From: Flavobacterium sp.
GTDB taxonomy: Bacteria > Bacteroidota > Bacteroidia > Flavobacteriales > Flavobacteriaceae
Direction of reading: 5' to 3'
Assembly (NCBI GenBank): GCA_027483785.1
Contig: JAIXTU010000382.1
Coordinates: 1 to 7,586 of the forward strand
DNA length: 7,586 bases
The notes beneath the pieces are model-generated. The model worked only from the letters and a program-made list of their open reading frames with translations. It searched no databases and was not told where the DNA came from. Of the stretch, positions 1-6,406 are shown piece by piece (within the stretch, counting starts at the first letter, position 1; each line of letters opens with the position of its first letter). A program made the position numbers and the translations under genes.

Positions 1-254
1 ACACCTATATAATCATGAATCAACCTGTCTCGCATTCCTGCCATATTTTTCCAAGGCACTGAACTCCAATTAACTTTACTATCAGCTGGAATTTTCTTCG
101 TCGCTTCTCCAATAATTTCCAAACTTCTTACAACTGCTCTCTTTAGCGTTTCGTTGGCTAGGAATTCTTCAAATTTTATATCAGCGCTAACAGATTTGAG
201 ATACTCGCACTCATCATTGATATGTCTTAAAAAATCTTCTGGCTGTTTAGACAT
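1..254 (-). CDS. hepT: HepT-like ribonuclease toxin (HEPN/DUF86), partial
   Basis: Toxin half of a HepT/MntA type VII toxin-antitoxin pair. HepT is a HEPN-fold RNase that cuts RNA and stops growth when unmodified. The reading frame starts at 254 and runs off the left edge, giving 84 complete residues; family members are about 110-120 residues, so roughly the last 30 are missing. The HEPN catalytic motif RX4HXY is complete: R75, H80 and Y82 in RDRLIHDY. Y82 matches the tyrosine that MntA AMPylates in the studied system. Upstream residues (LEIIGEATKKIP, about 45-56) are typical of DUF86 proteins. The start lies 8 bases inside the end of the antitoxin gene, so the two are translationally coupled. 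The antitoxin comes first here; other HepT/MntA loci have the reverse order. Identification is firm; activity is inferred from the family. Confidence 0.9.
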   Translation of the reverse strand, partial: MSKQPEDFLRHINDECEYLKSVSADIKFEEFLANETLKRAVVRSLEIIGEATKKIPADSKVNWSSVPWKNMAGMRDRLIHDYIG

Positions 255-543
255 ACTGCACTTCATCTAAAATTCTAGGTCCAATGTAAGGACTTAGTCC
301 ATTCTTGGTAAGAACTTCAATTTTCTCGGGCTTAAATAAACCTTCAAACAAATCACAGACAGCCATAAAATTATCGAAGTTTTCCTTTTCAGGTTCAAAA
401 TCGATCAGTATATCAATATCGCTTTGGCTTGACTGCTCACTGCGCACGTACGAGCCAAAAAGCCCAACTTTTTGTACACCAAAGGTCGATAGTGTTCGCT
501 TGTTCGATTCTAAAACTCGTAATATGTTGTCTTTAGTTGTCAT
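247..543 (-). CDS. mntA: MntA-like nucleotidyltransferase antitoxin
   Basis: Minimal nucleotidyltransferase of 98 residues, the antitoxin of the adjacent HepT. Family members transfer AMP from ATP onto the tyrosine of the HepT RX4HXY motif, which blocks its RNase activity. The signature GSX10DXD is exact: G30-S31, ten residues, then D42-I-D44. E76 in the strand KIEVLT lies near the usual third acidic position. A short N-terminal helical segment (residues 1-20) precedes the core, and the length is normal for a single-domain member. A Bacteroidota-type promoter lies just upstream (558-590). The stop codon overlaps the hepT start by 8 bases, so one transcript should carry both genes. Solitary minimal nucleotidyltransferases with other partners exist, but the HEPN partner next door makes MntA the best call. 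Confidence 0.92.
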   Translation of the reverse strand: MTTKDNILRVLESNKRTLSTFGVQKVGLFGSYVRSEQSSQSDIDILIDFEPEKENFDNFMAVCDLFEGLFKPEKIEVLTKNGLSPYIGPRILDEVQYV

Positions 544-557
544 TTAAAGCCTTTGTT

Positions 558-590
558 CAAAGATACGAAAGTTAGTTTTGTGCGTTGCAA
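558..590 (-). promoter_or_regulatory. Bacteroidota-type promoter for mntA-hepT
   Basis: Read on the minus strand, TATCTTTG (565 to 558) matches the -7 consensus TAnnTTTG, and TTG (590 to 588) lies 22 bases upstream as the -33 element. The predicted transcription start is only about 10 bases before the mntA ATG, so the leader would be very short. Sequence match only. Confidence 0.55.
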
Positions 591-639
591 TTTGATTAAA
601 GTATAAAAAACTATGCCTTTTTATTTATTTTTAAAGAAT

Positions 640-810
640 CGACACGCCGGTAACTCATGTCGCGGCCGCGATTGCAACGGAAAGCCGTGACGCCAAAAAG
701 CGCTTGAAACCCGTGTTGTGGTGGCGACCAACGGAAGCCGCAACAACGCGCGGTTGAAACGCTTTTGGGTGGTGCGCCTTGCAGTGGAAAGCGCGAAATG
801 CCGCCCAAAA
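640..810 (-). repeat. GC-rich structured intergenic element downstream of the DUF2797 gene
   Basis: This stretch is much richer in G and C than the AT-rich DNA around it and begins right after the T-run that follows the DUF2797 stop codon. It is self-complementary: AAAAGCG (696-702) pairs with CGCTTTT (760-766), and inside that GTTGTGG (715-721) pairs with CCGCAAC (738-744) with one G-T pair; TGG (722-724) and CCA (728-730) can extend the inner stem. Minus-strand words such as GGCTTTCCGTTGCAATC resemble a GC-rich spacer element I recall from the 3' sides of flavobacterial genes. A frame open across it (611-808) has arginine- and cysteine-rich low-quality sequence and is not called a gene. It could act as a 3' stabiliser or terminator of the DUF2797 transcript. 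Confidence 0.4.
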
Positions 811-818
811 AAACAGCA

Positions 819-1613
819 TTAAAACTCGATTTCGACTACGTAACCTTCGTTGCTGCGCACATTAAACACATCGCCGTTTTCGAAGAGTAAATACTGACCT
901 TTAATACCGGTAAGAACGCCCTCGATGTGTGGCGTTTTCTCTAAACTTTGCGACTGCAACTTGCTTGGATAGTGCAAAACCGGATAATGCAAGTGCGTAA
1001 CTGCTGCTGCATTTCTATCGATAAACGACTGTGCCTCCGACGGTATGAGCGAAAGCGCTTCATCTACAAAATCGGGCAAGGAAATATCGGCCACATCGTT
1101 TTGCAACATTTTTCGCCAATTGGTTTTGTCGGAAAACGCAGTTTTGAGCGCAACTTCGCAAATTCCGGCTAAGTAGCGATTTGGAACTTCGAGCAGAGAC
1201 ATTGCCGCCGACGCACCTTGATCGATCCAGCGGGTGGGCACTTGCGATTTTCGAGTAACGCCTACTTTCACGCTCGACGACGCCGCCAAATACACCACAT
1301 GCGGTTGCAATTGTACTTTTTGTTCGTAGGCTAAATCGCGATCGGCAATGCCCAAATGCGCTTTGGAGAGCTCCGGACGCATGATCCAATCGCCGGCAGA
1401 CGGTGCCGAAACAAAACAATCGTAACAAAAACCTTGACGAAAAATGCGTTTGGCTTTTCCGCAATTCAAGCACTGATAACCTACCGCTTTGATCGACAGC
1501 TTTTTACCCAACTGCGAATTGAGTTGCAAAAAGTCGGATTCGAAAACCAAATAATAATTTATAGGATTCGAAAATTCGGTTTGCATTTTCTGCAAAGTTC
1601 CTCGATAAAGCAT
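819..1613 (-). CDS. DUF2797 family zinc-knuckle protein
   Basis: A 264-residue protein that I recognise as DUF2797, a family of unknown function. Near the N-terminus is a four-cysteine zinc knuckle: C48-x2-C51, then C63-x2-C66 (GFCYDCF). The middle contains VVYLA (106-110), KVGVTRKSQVPTRWIDQGA (116-134) and E153. This resembles the order of conserved elements in GIY-YIG nucleases (strand, second strand with G and T, Arg, later Glu), but the similarity is only suggestive. No signal peptide or membrane segment is visible, so it is probably cytoplasmic. An alternative start is M10. It is transcribed away from the GH3-family gene, with about 115 bases between the starts. Its own promoter is not clear; CAACTTTG, read on the minus strand at 1658 to 1651, is a one-mismatch -7 candidate without a good -33 partner. 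Confidence 0.85.
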   Translation of the reverse strand: MLYRGTLQKMQTEFSNPINYYLVFESDFLQLNSQLGKKLSIKAVGYQCLNCGKAKRIFRQGFCYDCFVSAPSAGDWIMRPELSKAHLGIADRDLAYEQKVQLQPHVVYLAASSSVKVGVTRKSQVPTRWIDQGASAAMSLLEVPNRYLAGICEVALKTAFSDKTNWRKMLQNDVADISLPDFVDEALSLIPSEAQSFIDRNAAAVTHLHYPVLHYPSKLQSQSLEKTPHIEGVLTGIKGQYLLFENGDVFNVRSNEGYVVEIEF

Positions 1614-1643
1614 AGCTTAGCGTTTGTTGGATTGCGGTTGTGA

Positions 1644-1677
1644 TTGCGAGCAAAGTTGACATTTTTTTTTATTTTTG
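1644..1677 (+). promoter_or_regulatory. Candidate promoter for the GH3-family gene
   Basis: TATTTTTG (1670-1677) fits TAnnTTTG, and TTG (1644-1646) lies 23 bases upstream, at the long end of the accepted spacing. About 50 bases separate the -7 box from the chosen ATG at 1728. The TTG at 1644 could formally start a longer frame, but a start inside the promoter is unlikely. The T-rich run makes a chance match fairly easy. Confidence 0.42.
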
Positions 1678-1727
1678 AAAGCCTTGAAAGCAATAATCGT
1701 GTTTATGCTTTTTTAACCCAGAGCCCT

Positions 1728-3236
1728 ATGCCCTTACCTATTATCAATTCTGTTGCCTCGTGGATTCTCAAAAAGCGAATTCACCAAATTGAATTGTTTA
1801 TCAAGTATCCGCACGAAGTTCAAGAAGAACTATTGCTTTCGTTGGTTCGAACAGCCGAACACACGGTTTTAGGAAAGAAATACGGTTTTGGTTCCGTAAA
1901 AAGTTACGCGCAATTTGCCCGACAAGTTCCGGTGGTGCAATACGAAGATTTTGAGCCGGAAATAGAGCAATGTCGGCAAGGCGCACACAATGTTTTTTGG
2001 CCTACTCCGATAAAATGGTTTGCCAAATCGAGCGGAACGACCAACGCTAAGAGCAAGTTTATTCCGGTTTCGAACGAGGCGCTCGAAAACTGTCATTACA
2101 AAGCCGGAAAAGATTTATTGTGTTTGTATTTGAACAACAACGAAGATTCGCAGCTCTTTGTAGGCAAGAGTTTACGCTTGGGCGGAAGTAAGGAATTGTA
2201 CGAAAGCAACAATACGTTTTTTGGTGATTTATCGGCGATACTCATTGAAAACATGCCGTTTTGGGCCGAGTTTAGCTCAACGCCCAGCAACAAAGTATCG
2301 TTAATGAGCGATTGGGAAAGCAAATTACCGGCTATTGTAAACGAAACGATTAATGAAAATGTAACGAGTTTGGCGGGTGTTCCGAGTTGGATGATGGTTT
2401 TGTTGCATCGTGTTTTGGAAACGACCGGCAAAAGCAGCTTATTGGAAATTTGGCCGAATTTGGAAGTATATTTTCACGGCGGCGTGAGTTTTGATCCGTA
2501 TCGGGTTCCGTATCGGAATTTAATTCCGTCGAATACGTTTCAGTATTACGAAATTTACAATGCGAGCGAAGGATTTTTTGCCATTCAAGATTTGAATAAT
2601 TCGCAAGATTTACTGCTCATGCTCGACTACGGCATTTTTTACGAGTTCATTCCGATGTCGGATTTTGGAACGGCCGAGGCCGCAATTATTCCGCTTTGGG
2701 AAGTAGAAGTTGGTAAAAATTACGCGATGGTAATTACCACGAATTCAGGCTTGTGGCGGTATCAAATTGGCGATACGGTTCGTTTTACTTCGGTGAATCC
2801 GTATAAAATTCGCGTTACAGGCAGAACGAAACACCACATCAATGTATTTGGAGAAGAGTTGATTGTAGAAAACTCGGATCGTGCTATTGCGGCGGCTTGC
2901 AAGGGAACGAGTGCCGAAGTAGTTGATTACACGGTTGCGCCGATTTTCATGGACGGAAAATCGAAAGGTGCCCACGAATGGATTATCGAATTTCGAGCCG
3001 AGCCAACCGATTTTGATACATTTTGTACGTTGCTCGACGATACGTTGAAATCGCTCAACTCCGATTACGAAGCCAAGCGCAACAGGAATATGACGTTAAA
3101 TCCGCCGGTGATTCACCAAGCGCGCAAGAACTTATTTTACGATTGGTTGAAAGCGCAAGACAAGTTGGGCGGACAACATAAAATACCGAGATTATCCAAC
3201 CACAGAGGCTATATTGAGCAGCTCATGGAACTTTAA
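1728..3236 (+). CDS. GH3-family adenylate-forming enzyme
   Basis: A 502-residue member of the GH3 family, the firefly-luciferase-like adenylating enzymes best known in plants, where they join amino acids to jasmonate or auxin. Bacterial members have no settled substrate. The ATP/AMP-binding motifs are in order: SSGTT at 101-105 followed by K108 and K110; YNASEGFF at 277-284, containing the family S/T-E pair; and GLWRYQIGDTVRF at 341-353, the counterpart of the GLYRYRxGD motif, followed by VTGRTKHHINVFGEEL (363-378), the hinge into the C-terminal domain. Length is normal for bacterial members. The frame remains open upstream to a TTG at 1644, but those 28 residues do not look like family sequence and cover the promoter, so the ATG at 1728 is chosen. 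No signal peptide is seen. Expected chemistry is carboxylate adenylation and amide formation; the substrate is unknown. Confidence 0.9.
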   Translation: MPLPIINSVASWILKKRIHQIELFIKYPHEVQEELLLSLVRTAEHTVLGKKYGFGSVKSYAQFARQVPVVQYEDFEPEIEQCRQGAHNVFWPTPIKWFAKSSGTTNAKSKFIPVSNEALENCHYKAGKDLLCLYLNNNEDSQLFVGKSLRLGGSKELYESNNTFFGDLSAILIENMPFWAEFSSTPSNKVSLMSDWESKLPAIVNETINENVTSLAGVPSWMMVLLHRVLETTGKSSLLEIWPNLEVYFHGGVSFDPYRVPYRNLIPSNTFQYYEIYNASEGFFAIQDLNNSQDLLLMLDYGIFYEFIPMSDFGTAEAAIIPLWEVEVGKNYAMVITTNSGLWRYQIGDTVRFTSVNPYKIRVTGRTKHHINVFGEELIVENSDRAIAAACKGTSAEVVDYTVAPIFMDGKSKGAHEWIIEFRAEPTDFDTFCTLLDDTLKSLNSDYEAKRNRNMTLNPPVIHQARKNLFYDWLKAQDKLGGQHKIPRLSNHRGYIEQLMEL

Positions 3237-3303
3237 GTGTAGTACATCGATTTTATGACTTCGTACGCAATTGACGGCGTAACTTAGTTCAAAATTAAAA
3301 TTA

Positions 3304-3453
3304 ATGCTACGTAAAAGTTTGATTATCGCAGTAATTGCTATTGGGGTTAGCAGCTGCGGCAGAAGTGGATGGAGTTGTAAGAACAGGTATTGTCAAACTC
3401 CCGATGGTGCTCCTCATCAAGAGGTTTCACAAAAAGTAAAAATTTCAGAATAA
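3304..3453 (+). CDS. Small predicted lipoprotein, 49 residues
   Basis: A short gene 67 bases after the GH3-family gene on the same strand. The product begins with M-L-R-K, a hydrophobic stretch (LIIAVIAIGV, about 6-15) and a lipobox VSSC with C18 as the lipidation site. This is a classic signal peptidase II signal. The mature part would be 32 residues, with two more cysteines (C25 and C31, in WSCKNRYC) that could form a disulphide, and a polar C-terminus. The start sits behind an A/T-rich leader, as is usual in this phylum, and the gene ends directly before a strong terminator. That arrangement supports a real expressed gene, perhaps in one transcript with GH3. I recall similar tiny Cys-rich lipoproteins in flavobacteria but know no function. 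Confidence 0.75.
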   Translation: MLRKSLIIAVIAIGVSSCGRSGWSCKNRYCQTPDGAPHQEVSQKVKISE

Positions 3454-3454
3454 T

Positions 3455-3476
3455 CCCGGCTAGTCCGGGTTTTTTT
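3455..3476 (+). terminator. Intrinsic terminator after the lipoprotein gene
   Basis: CCCGG (3455-3459) pairs with CCGGG (3465-3469) around the loop CTAGT, and seven T follow (3470-3476). It begins 1 base after the lipoprotein stop codon and should end the GH3-lipoprotein transcript. Confidence 0.87.
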
Positions 3477-4116
3477 ATGCGTTCTTGGCACCTGCACTTT
3501 TAATGGTTATTTTTCATGCTTGTACAACTGCACCTTCACACAACGAAAAGGTAACACAAGGGCAACTTATTTTTAGCAGAACCTCGTTTTTTAATGCTGC
3601 TCTTTAGTAGCTAATCCCGCTTTTCGCTGTAGTCCTCAAAAAACACGGCACGTTTACTCACGCCTTGCCGCTGGCTTCTTGGGTCGCCATCGTAACGCGG
3701 TTCACGTAGCCGTTTTTTTCTCCGGGCTGCCGCTGCACTCGGGGCTAGGGCATCCGTTACTAACGTTTGGTGGAAAAATACCTATAAGTAGGTAGTTTTG
3801 GGTGGAGGGAAATGTTTAAATTGGCCAATAACATCCACGATATTACTAATACTTACTTTTGATTGTATTTTAAAGGAAATTTTTCTCAAAAACAGCATTG
3901 CTGGTAAAAGCCGCAAAAGTTTATGAAACTGCGTTCTAGGAATAAAGTTTAGAAGTACCGTAAACAAATTTAACATATCAAAAAAGTGAACTTTTTCAAA
4001 AGCTTGCTAATTGAATAAAAATATGTTTTTTGAATGGTTTAAAGGGGTTTACGCAAAAATAGAATCGAAGTTTGATGTAAGAACTTTCGTATGTCTGAGA
4101 GTTGGCGGTAATGCTG
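3477..4116. other. Gene-free spacer between terminator and RloB-family gene
   Basis: About 640 bases with no gene I can support. Frames of 34 residues (3503-3607, plus), 64 residues (3782-3976, minus) and a TTG-started frame (4011-4220, plus) show no recognisable motifs, and the last overlaps the end of the RloB-family gene. The middle holds a GC-rich element listed separately. An AT palindrome (AAAAAG TGAA CTTTTT, with the core at 3981-3996) could be a weak bidirectional terminator for the minus-strand defence operon, but its stem is almost entirely A-T. No tRNA or insertion-sequence end was seen. Confidence 0.6.
3608..3770 (+). repeat. Second GC-rich spacer element
   Basis: This block is richer in G and C than its flanks. 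It contains AGCTAATCCCGCT near 3609-3621, CCGGGCTGCCGCTGCA around 3722-3737, then CGGGGCTAGGGCATCCG and TTACTAACGTT. The words resemble the GC-rich spacer elements I remember between flavobacterial genes, and the arrangement CGGGCT-CCGCTGCA loosely matches the minus-strand GGCTTTCCGTTGCA of the element at 640-810. The two copies are in opposite orientation and lie outside the two ends of the DUF2797-GH3-lipoprotein block. Identity between them is low, so kinship is tentative. Confidence 0.33.
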
Positions 4117-4896
4117 TCAAACTGCAACCGGCAATTGCTTCCCACCCTTATCTAATAATTGTCGAACCAGCAAATGGACTAGTGTGCATGGTGACCATTT
4201 ATCTAATGCTGATGATTTAGTCTTGTGATATTCGAGTAATTCCTCAGATCTTCTAATCGCATCTTCAGTAAAAGGTAATATCTCATTTCTTACAACCTGA
4301 ATAAAGTTCTTTTGATGCTTTAAATCCTTCTTGTATGAAAATGAGCCATACGCTAGTATTTTTCTAAGCCGTTCATTTGGATTGTTACGATTGCTAAAGT
4401 AGTCATCTAGTAATGCATAGTATTTTTTTCGCTCCTTGTAATCATCATCCTCACAATCAACATCCTGCAAATGCAAGACAACCCAAAGTTCAAAAGCATC
4501 ATTACTCCAAGCTAAATTAATTTTATGCTTTTCCGCTACGAAATGCGCAACATTAAAGTTCTCATCGTTTTCCAATAACGCTGCATCATGAAGTACCTTA
4601 TCTCTGTCATACACACACCATACTTGATAACCTTCAACCACACTGTTATCCTCAGCAATAATCCCATTAGTTTTACAATGAGAAATTGCTTTGATTACAT
4701 TTGTTATCATACTTTTTTGCTTTGGTATGATATTAACCTTTATAAGCTCTGTTTCAAACCATCTGAAATATTCAACCTCACTTGTTTCGTCTTCGCAGAA
4801 TATTAAAAATGTATAAATGTCATCGACGGCTCTATTATCCTCAATCTTTAAATCCCATGGCTTATTCATCAGATCGATCATTTTTTTCAGAAACAC
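4117..4896 (-). CDS. RloB-family protein, effector of an AbiL/RloAB-like defence pair
   Basis: A 259-residue RloB-family protein, related to AbiLii of the lactococcal AbiL abortive-infection system. The fold is thought to be Toprim-like. Visible motifs: FLIFCEDETSEVEYF at 30-44, with the acidic residue E35 after a hydrophobic strand; VWCVYDRDK at 92-100, with the D97-x-D99 pair; AWSNDAFELWVVLH at 129-142, the most diagnostic RloB segment; and SPCTLVHLLVRQLL near the C-terminus (235-248). Conserved acids in this order fit a metal-dependent nuclease-like centre. The start is uncertain: M1 (4896) overlaps the ATPase gene by 35 bases, M6 (4881) by 20 and follows a run of A, and M10 (4869) by 8. 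All precede the first conserved motif. Cotranslation with the ATPase is likely. The protein is expected to be the toxic effector released or activated upon infection; the target is unknown. Confidence 0.87.
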   Translation of the reverse strand: MFLKKMIDLMNKPWDLKIEDNRAVDDIYTFLIFCEDETSEVEYFRWFETELIKVNIIPKQKSMITNVIKAISHCKTNGIIAEDNSVVEGYQVWCVYDRDKVLHDAALLENDENFNVAHFVAEKHKINLAWSNDAFELWVVLHLQDVDCEDDDYKERKKYYALLDDYFSNRNNPNERLRKILAYGSFSYKKDLKHQKNFIQVVRNEILPFTEDAIRRSEELLEYHKTKSSALDKWSPCTLVHLLVRQLLDKGGKQLPVAV

Positions 4897-6160
4897 AAAA
4901 ATCTTCTAAAATTGGCAATGCTCCATAATATCCTGAAAGATATTGTTTGGCAAAATCAGCGTCATTTCTAATTCCTTTCAATTGCGCTAAGGAAAAGATT
5001 CGCGTTGAAAAATCTTCCTTCTTTTCAGTAAAGAAAAATTGATCTCTACGCATAATTTTTGGCGACATCAGATTTGTGTCTTGGCTTGTAAAAAGAAGTT
5101 GTGAGTTACTTCTATTGAAATTAGGGTTATTAAATAGATTAATTAGTTGGATTAGTAACGAAGGGTGGAAATTACTGTCTATTTCATCTAAAATAATAAA
5201 CGCAGGTTCACTGAGATTAAAAGCTCTTAAAAGTAGTCCTGCCAAGTCAAACATTTTTTGTGTACCTGCAGATTCATTCTCCTTTAAATTTAATTCAACA
5301 GACTTTATATTTGAGTTACGCAAAAAATTCTTTTTCAGGACTATTTTATCTTGAGGATAAATATTCAAAAACCCATAATCGTTAACATCTTCTTCTAACG
5401 AAATATCATCATAACTTAAATTAAAACTCGACAAAAGCTTTATAAACCTATGTTTAGTTTCAGAATCTTGCATTTCATTGACAGACATCCATCGATATTT
5501 GTCGTGATTGACCTCAAAGTTAGATGTGACTAAACGTCTTAAATGATCAGTGATAAGAAAGCAATCACCATGAGTGTCGAAAGCCGCTGCGTGAGTTAAA
5601 AATAAAGTGTGCTTAAATGGCAAGCTGGTCGGAATTTTGGTCTTGCTTTGGAGTGAGTTTTTGATAATTTGAAGCCCTTCCCTCTGAAACAAAATTGAAT
5701 TCTTACCTTTCTTATCACTATAAAGCCATTCGTTAGTAACGATTTCCGAACTTTTATCAGGGGTATTGGAACTATGCTCGCTATTAAATTTAACCGTCAA
5801 TCCATATCTATACTTCACTCCTTTTATTAATAAGACAATTTGGAAGTACGACTCAGTATCCAATGCATTTTCTTGAAAAAGAAATGGTTGGCATAAATCT
5901 CGGAGATTAGAAACTGAACTTGGCTGACCTGCCAATACTTCAACAAATGTATTTAGAGCTTTTATTACATTACTCTTACCACTTCCATTTGCTCCGTATA
6001 ATCCAATAGTTTTAAATAATTTGAAACCATTATAATCCACAACATTTCGGTCATCGACATACTCATTTTCTTGGGAACTTTTCAAAGCGGATGCCGCAAA
6101 ACTGATCGTTTGTAACTCTCTAATGGATCTAAAATTCTGTACGGAAAATTCTATCAACAT
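4862..6160 (-). CDS. AAA/ABC-type ATPase, AbiLi/RloA-like defence sensor
   Basis: A 432-residue ATPase of the AAA_15/AAA_21 type that pairs with RloB or other Toprim effectors in abortive-infection systems. The N-terminus MLIEFSVQNFRSIRE is the usual opening of these SMC/RecF-like ATPases. The Walker A is GANGSGKSN (56-64). An ABC-signature-like segment ESAGTQKMF is at 296-304. The Walker B is FIILDEIDSNFHP (321-333), with D325 and catalytic E326. The H-loop region reads FTSQDTNLM (357-365), with Q360 where many relatives carry His. The C-terminal block RRDQFFFTEK (371-380) through KGIRNDADF to YLSGYYGALPIL is typical of this subfamily. Length is normal and the frame is intact. The gene leads the operon; its end overlaps the RloB-family gene. 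The expected role is sensing infection with ATP-dependent control of the effector. Confidence 0.92.
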   Translation of the reverse strand: MLIEFSVQNFRSIRELQTISFAASALKSSQENEYVDDRNVVDYNGFKLFKTIGLYGANGSGKSNVIKALNTFVEVLAGQPSSVSNLRDLCQPFLFQENALDTESYFQIVLLIKGVKYRYGLTVKFNSEHSSNTPDKSSEIVTNEWLYSDKKGKNSILFQREGLQIIKNSLQSKTKIPTSLPFKHTLFLTHAAAFDTHGDCFLITDHLRRLVTSNFEVNHDKYRWMSVNEMQDSETKHRFIKLLSSFNLSYDDISLEEDVNDYGFLNIYPQDKIVLKKNFLRNSNIKSVELNLKENESAGTQKMFDLAGLLLRAFNLSEPAFIILDEIDSNFHPSLLIQLINLFNNPNFNRSNSQLLFTSQDTNLMSPKIMRRDQFFFTEKKEDFSTRIFSLAQLKGIRNDADFAKQYLSGYYGALPILEDFCVSEKNDRSDE

Positions 6161-6180
6161 ACTAATTTGAAATAATTACG

Positions 6181-6199
6181 CAAATCTATATCAAATATA
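6181..6199 (-). promoter_or_regulatory. Candidate -7 boxes for the ATPase-RloB operon
   Basis: On the minus strand two exact TAnnTTTG matches lie close together upstream of the ATPase ATG: TATATTTG (6199 to 6192) and TAGATTTG (6188 to 6181), 31 and 20 bases from the start codon. Neither has a TTG at the preferred 19-23 spacing. In such AT-rich DNA one of them could be chance. Confidence 0.4.
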
Positions 6200-6330
6200 C
6201 AACAAAACACGCCTTTAAATTACGCTTATTTGCACAAAAATCCTAGCCGCTAACAGCCGTAGCTCTTGCACAACATCATCCCCGCTCCACATACTACGAT
6301 AAAAAGCAACAAAAATTGAATAAATTTAAG

Positions 6331-6406
6331 GATGCAAATTTATACCTATCAACATAGGCAGTTTCGCGATTAATCATTGCAAAAACGCGACTGATTAGTT
6401 TGCATC
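6331..6406. other. Potential three-way-junction structure, 76 nt
   Basis: A perfect 8-base outer stem, GATGCAAA (6331-6338) with TTTGCATC (6399-6406), encloses two further stems: CCTAT-CAAC-ATAGG (6345-6358) and TCGCG (6364-6368) with CGCGA (6386-6390). The nested arrangement could be a small structured RNA, a protein-binding site or the remnant of a mobile-element end. Alternative pairings exist (GCAAA at 6379-6383 can also pair with the outer right arm). The strand and function are unknown. Confidence 0.4.

Noticed and set aside
611..808. Open frame of 65 residues on the minus strand
   Set aside because: Arg- and Cys-rich, no motif, and fully inside the GC-rich self-complementary element; composition explains the absence of stops.
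1644..1727. N-terminal extension of the GH3 protein from a TTG
   Set aside because: The 28 extra residues do not resemble family N-termini and overlie the candidate promoter; the ATG at 1728 fits the usual length.
3503..3607. Short frame of 34 residues downstream of the terminator
   Set aside because: No signal, motif or known relative; no promoter seen; too short to support.
3782..3976. Open frame of 64 residues on the minus strand
   Set aside because: No recognised domain and no initiation context; typical of chance frames in AT-rich spacer.
3981..3996. AT palindrome considered as a terminator
   Set aside because: The stem is almost all A-T, lies about 120 bases beyond the RloB stop, and such palindromes are frequent in this base composition.
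4011..4220. Open frame of 69 residues on the plus strand
   Set aside because: Starts with TTG and overlaps the 3' end of the RloB-family gene on the other strand; no motif.
6331..6406. tRNA or retron ncRNA
   Set aside because: 76 nt fits tRNA length, but there is no T-arm GTTC sequence, anticodon arm or usual conserved bases; no reverse transcriptase is present for a retron.
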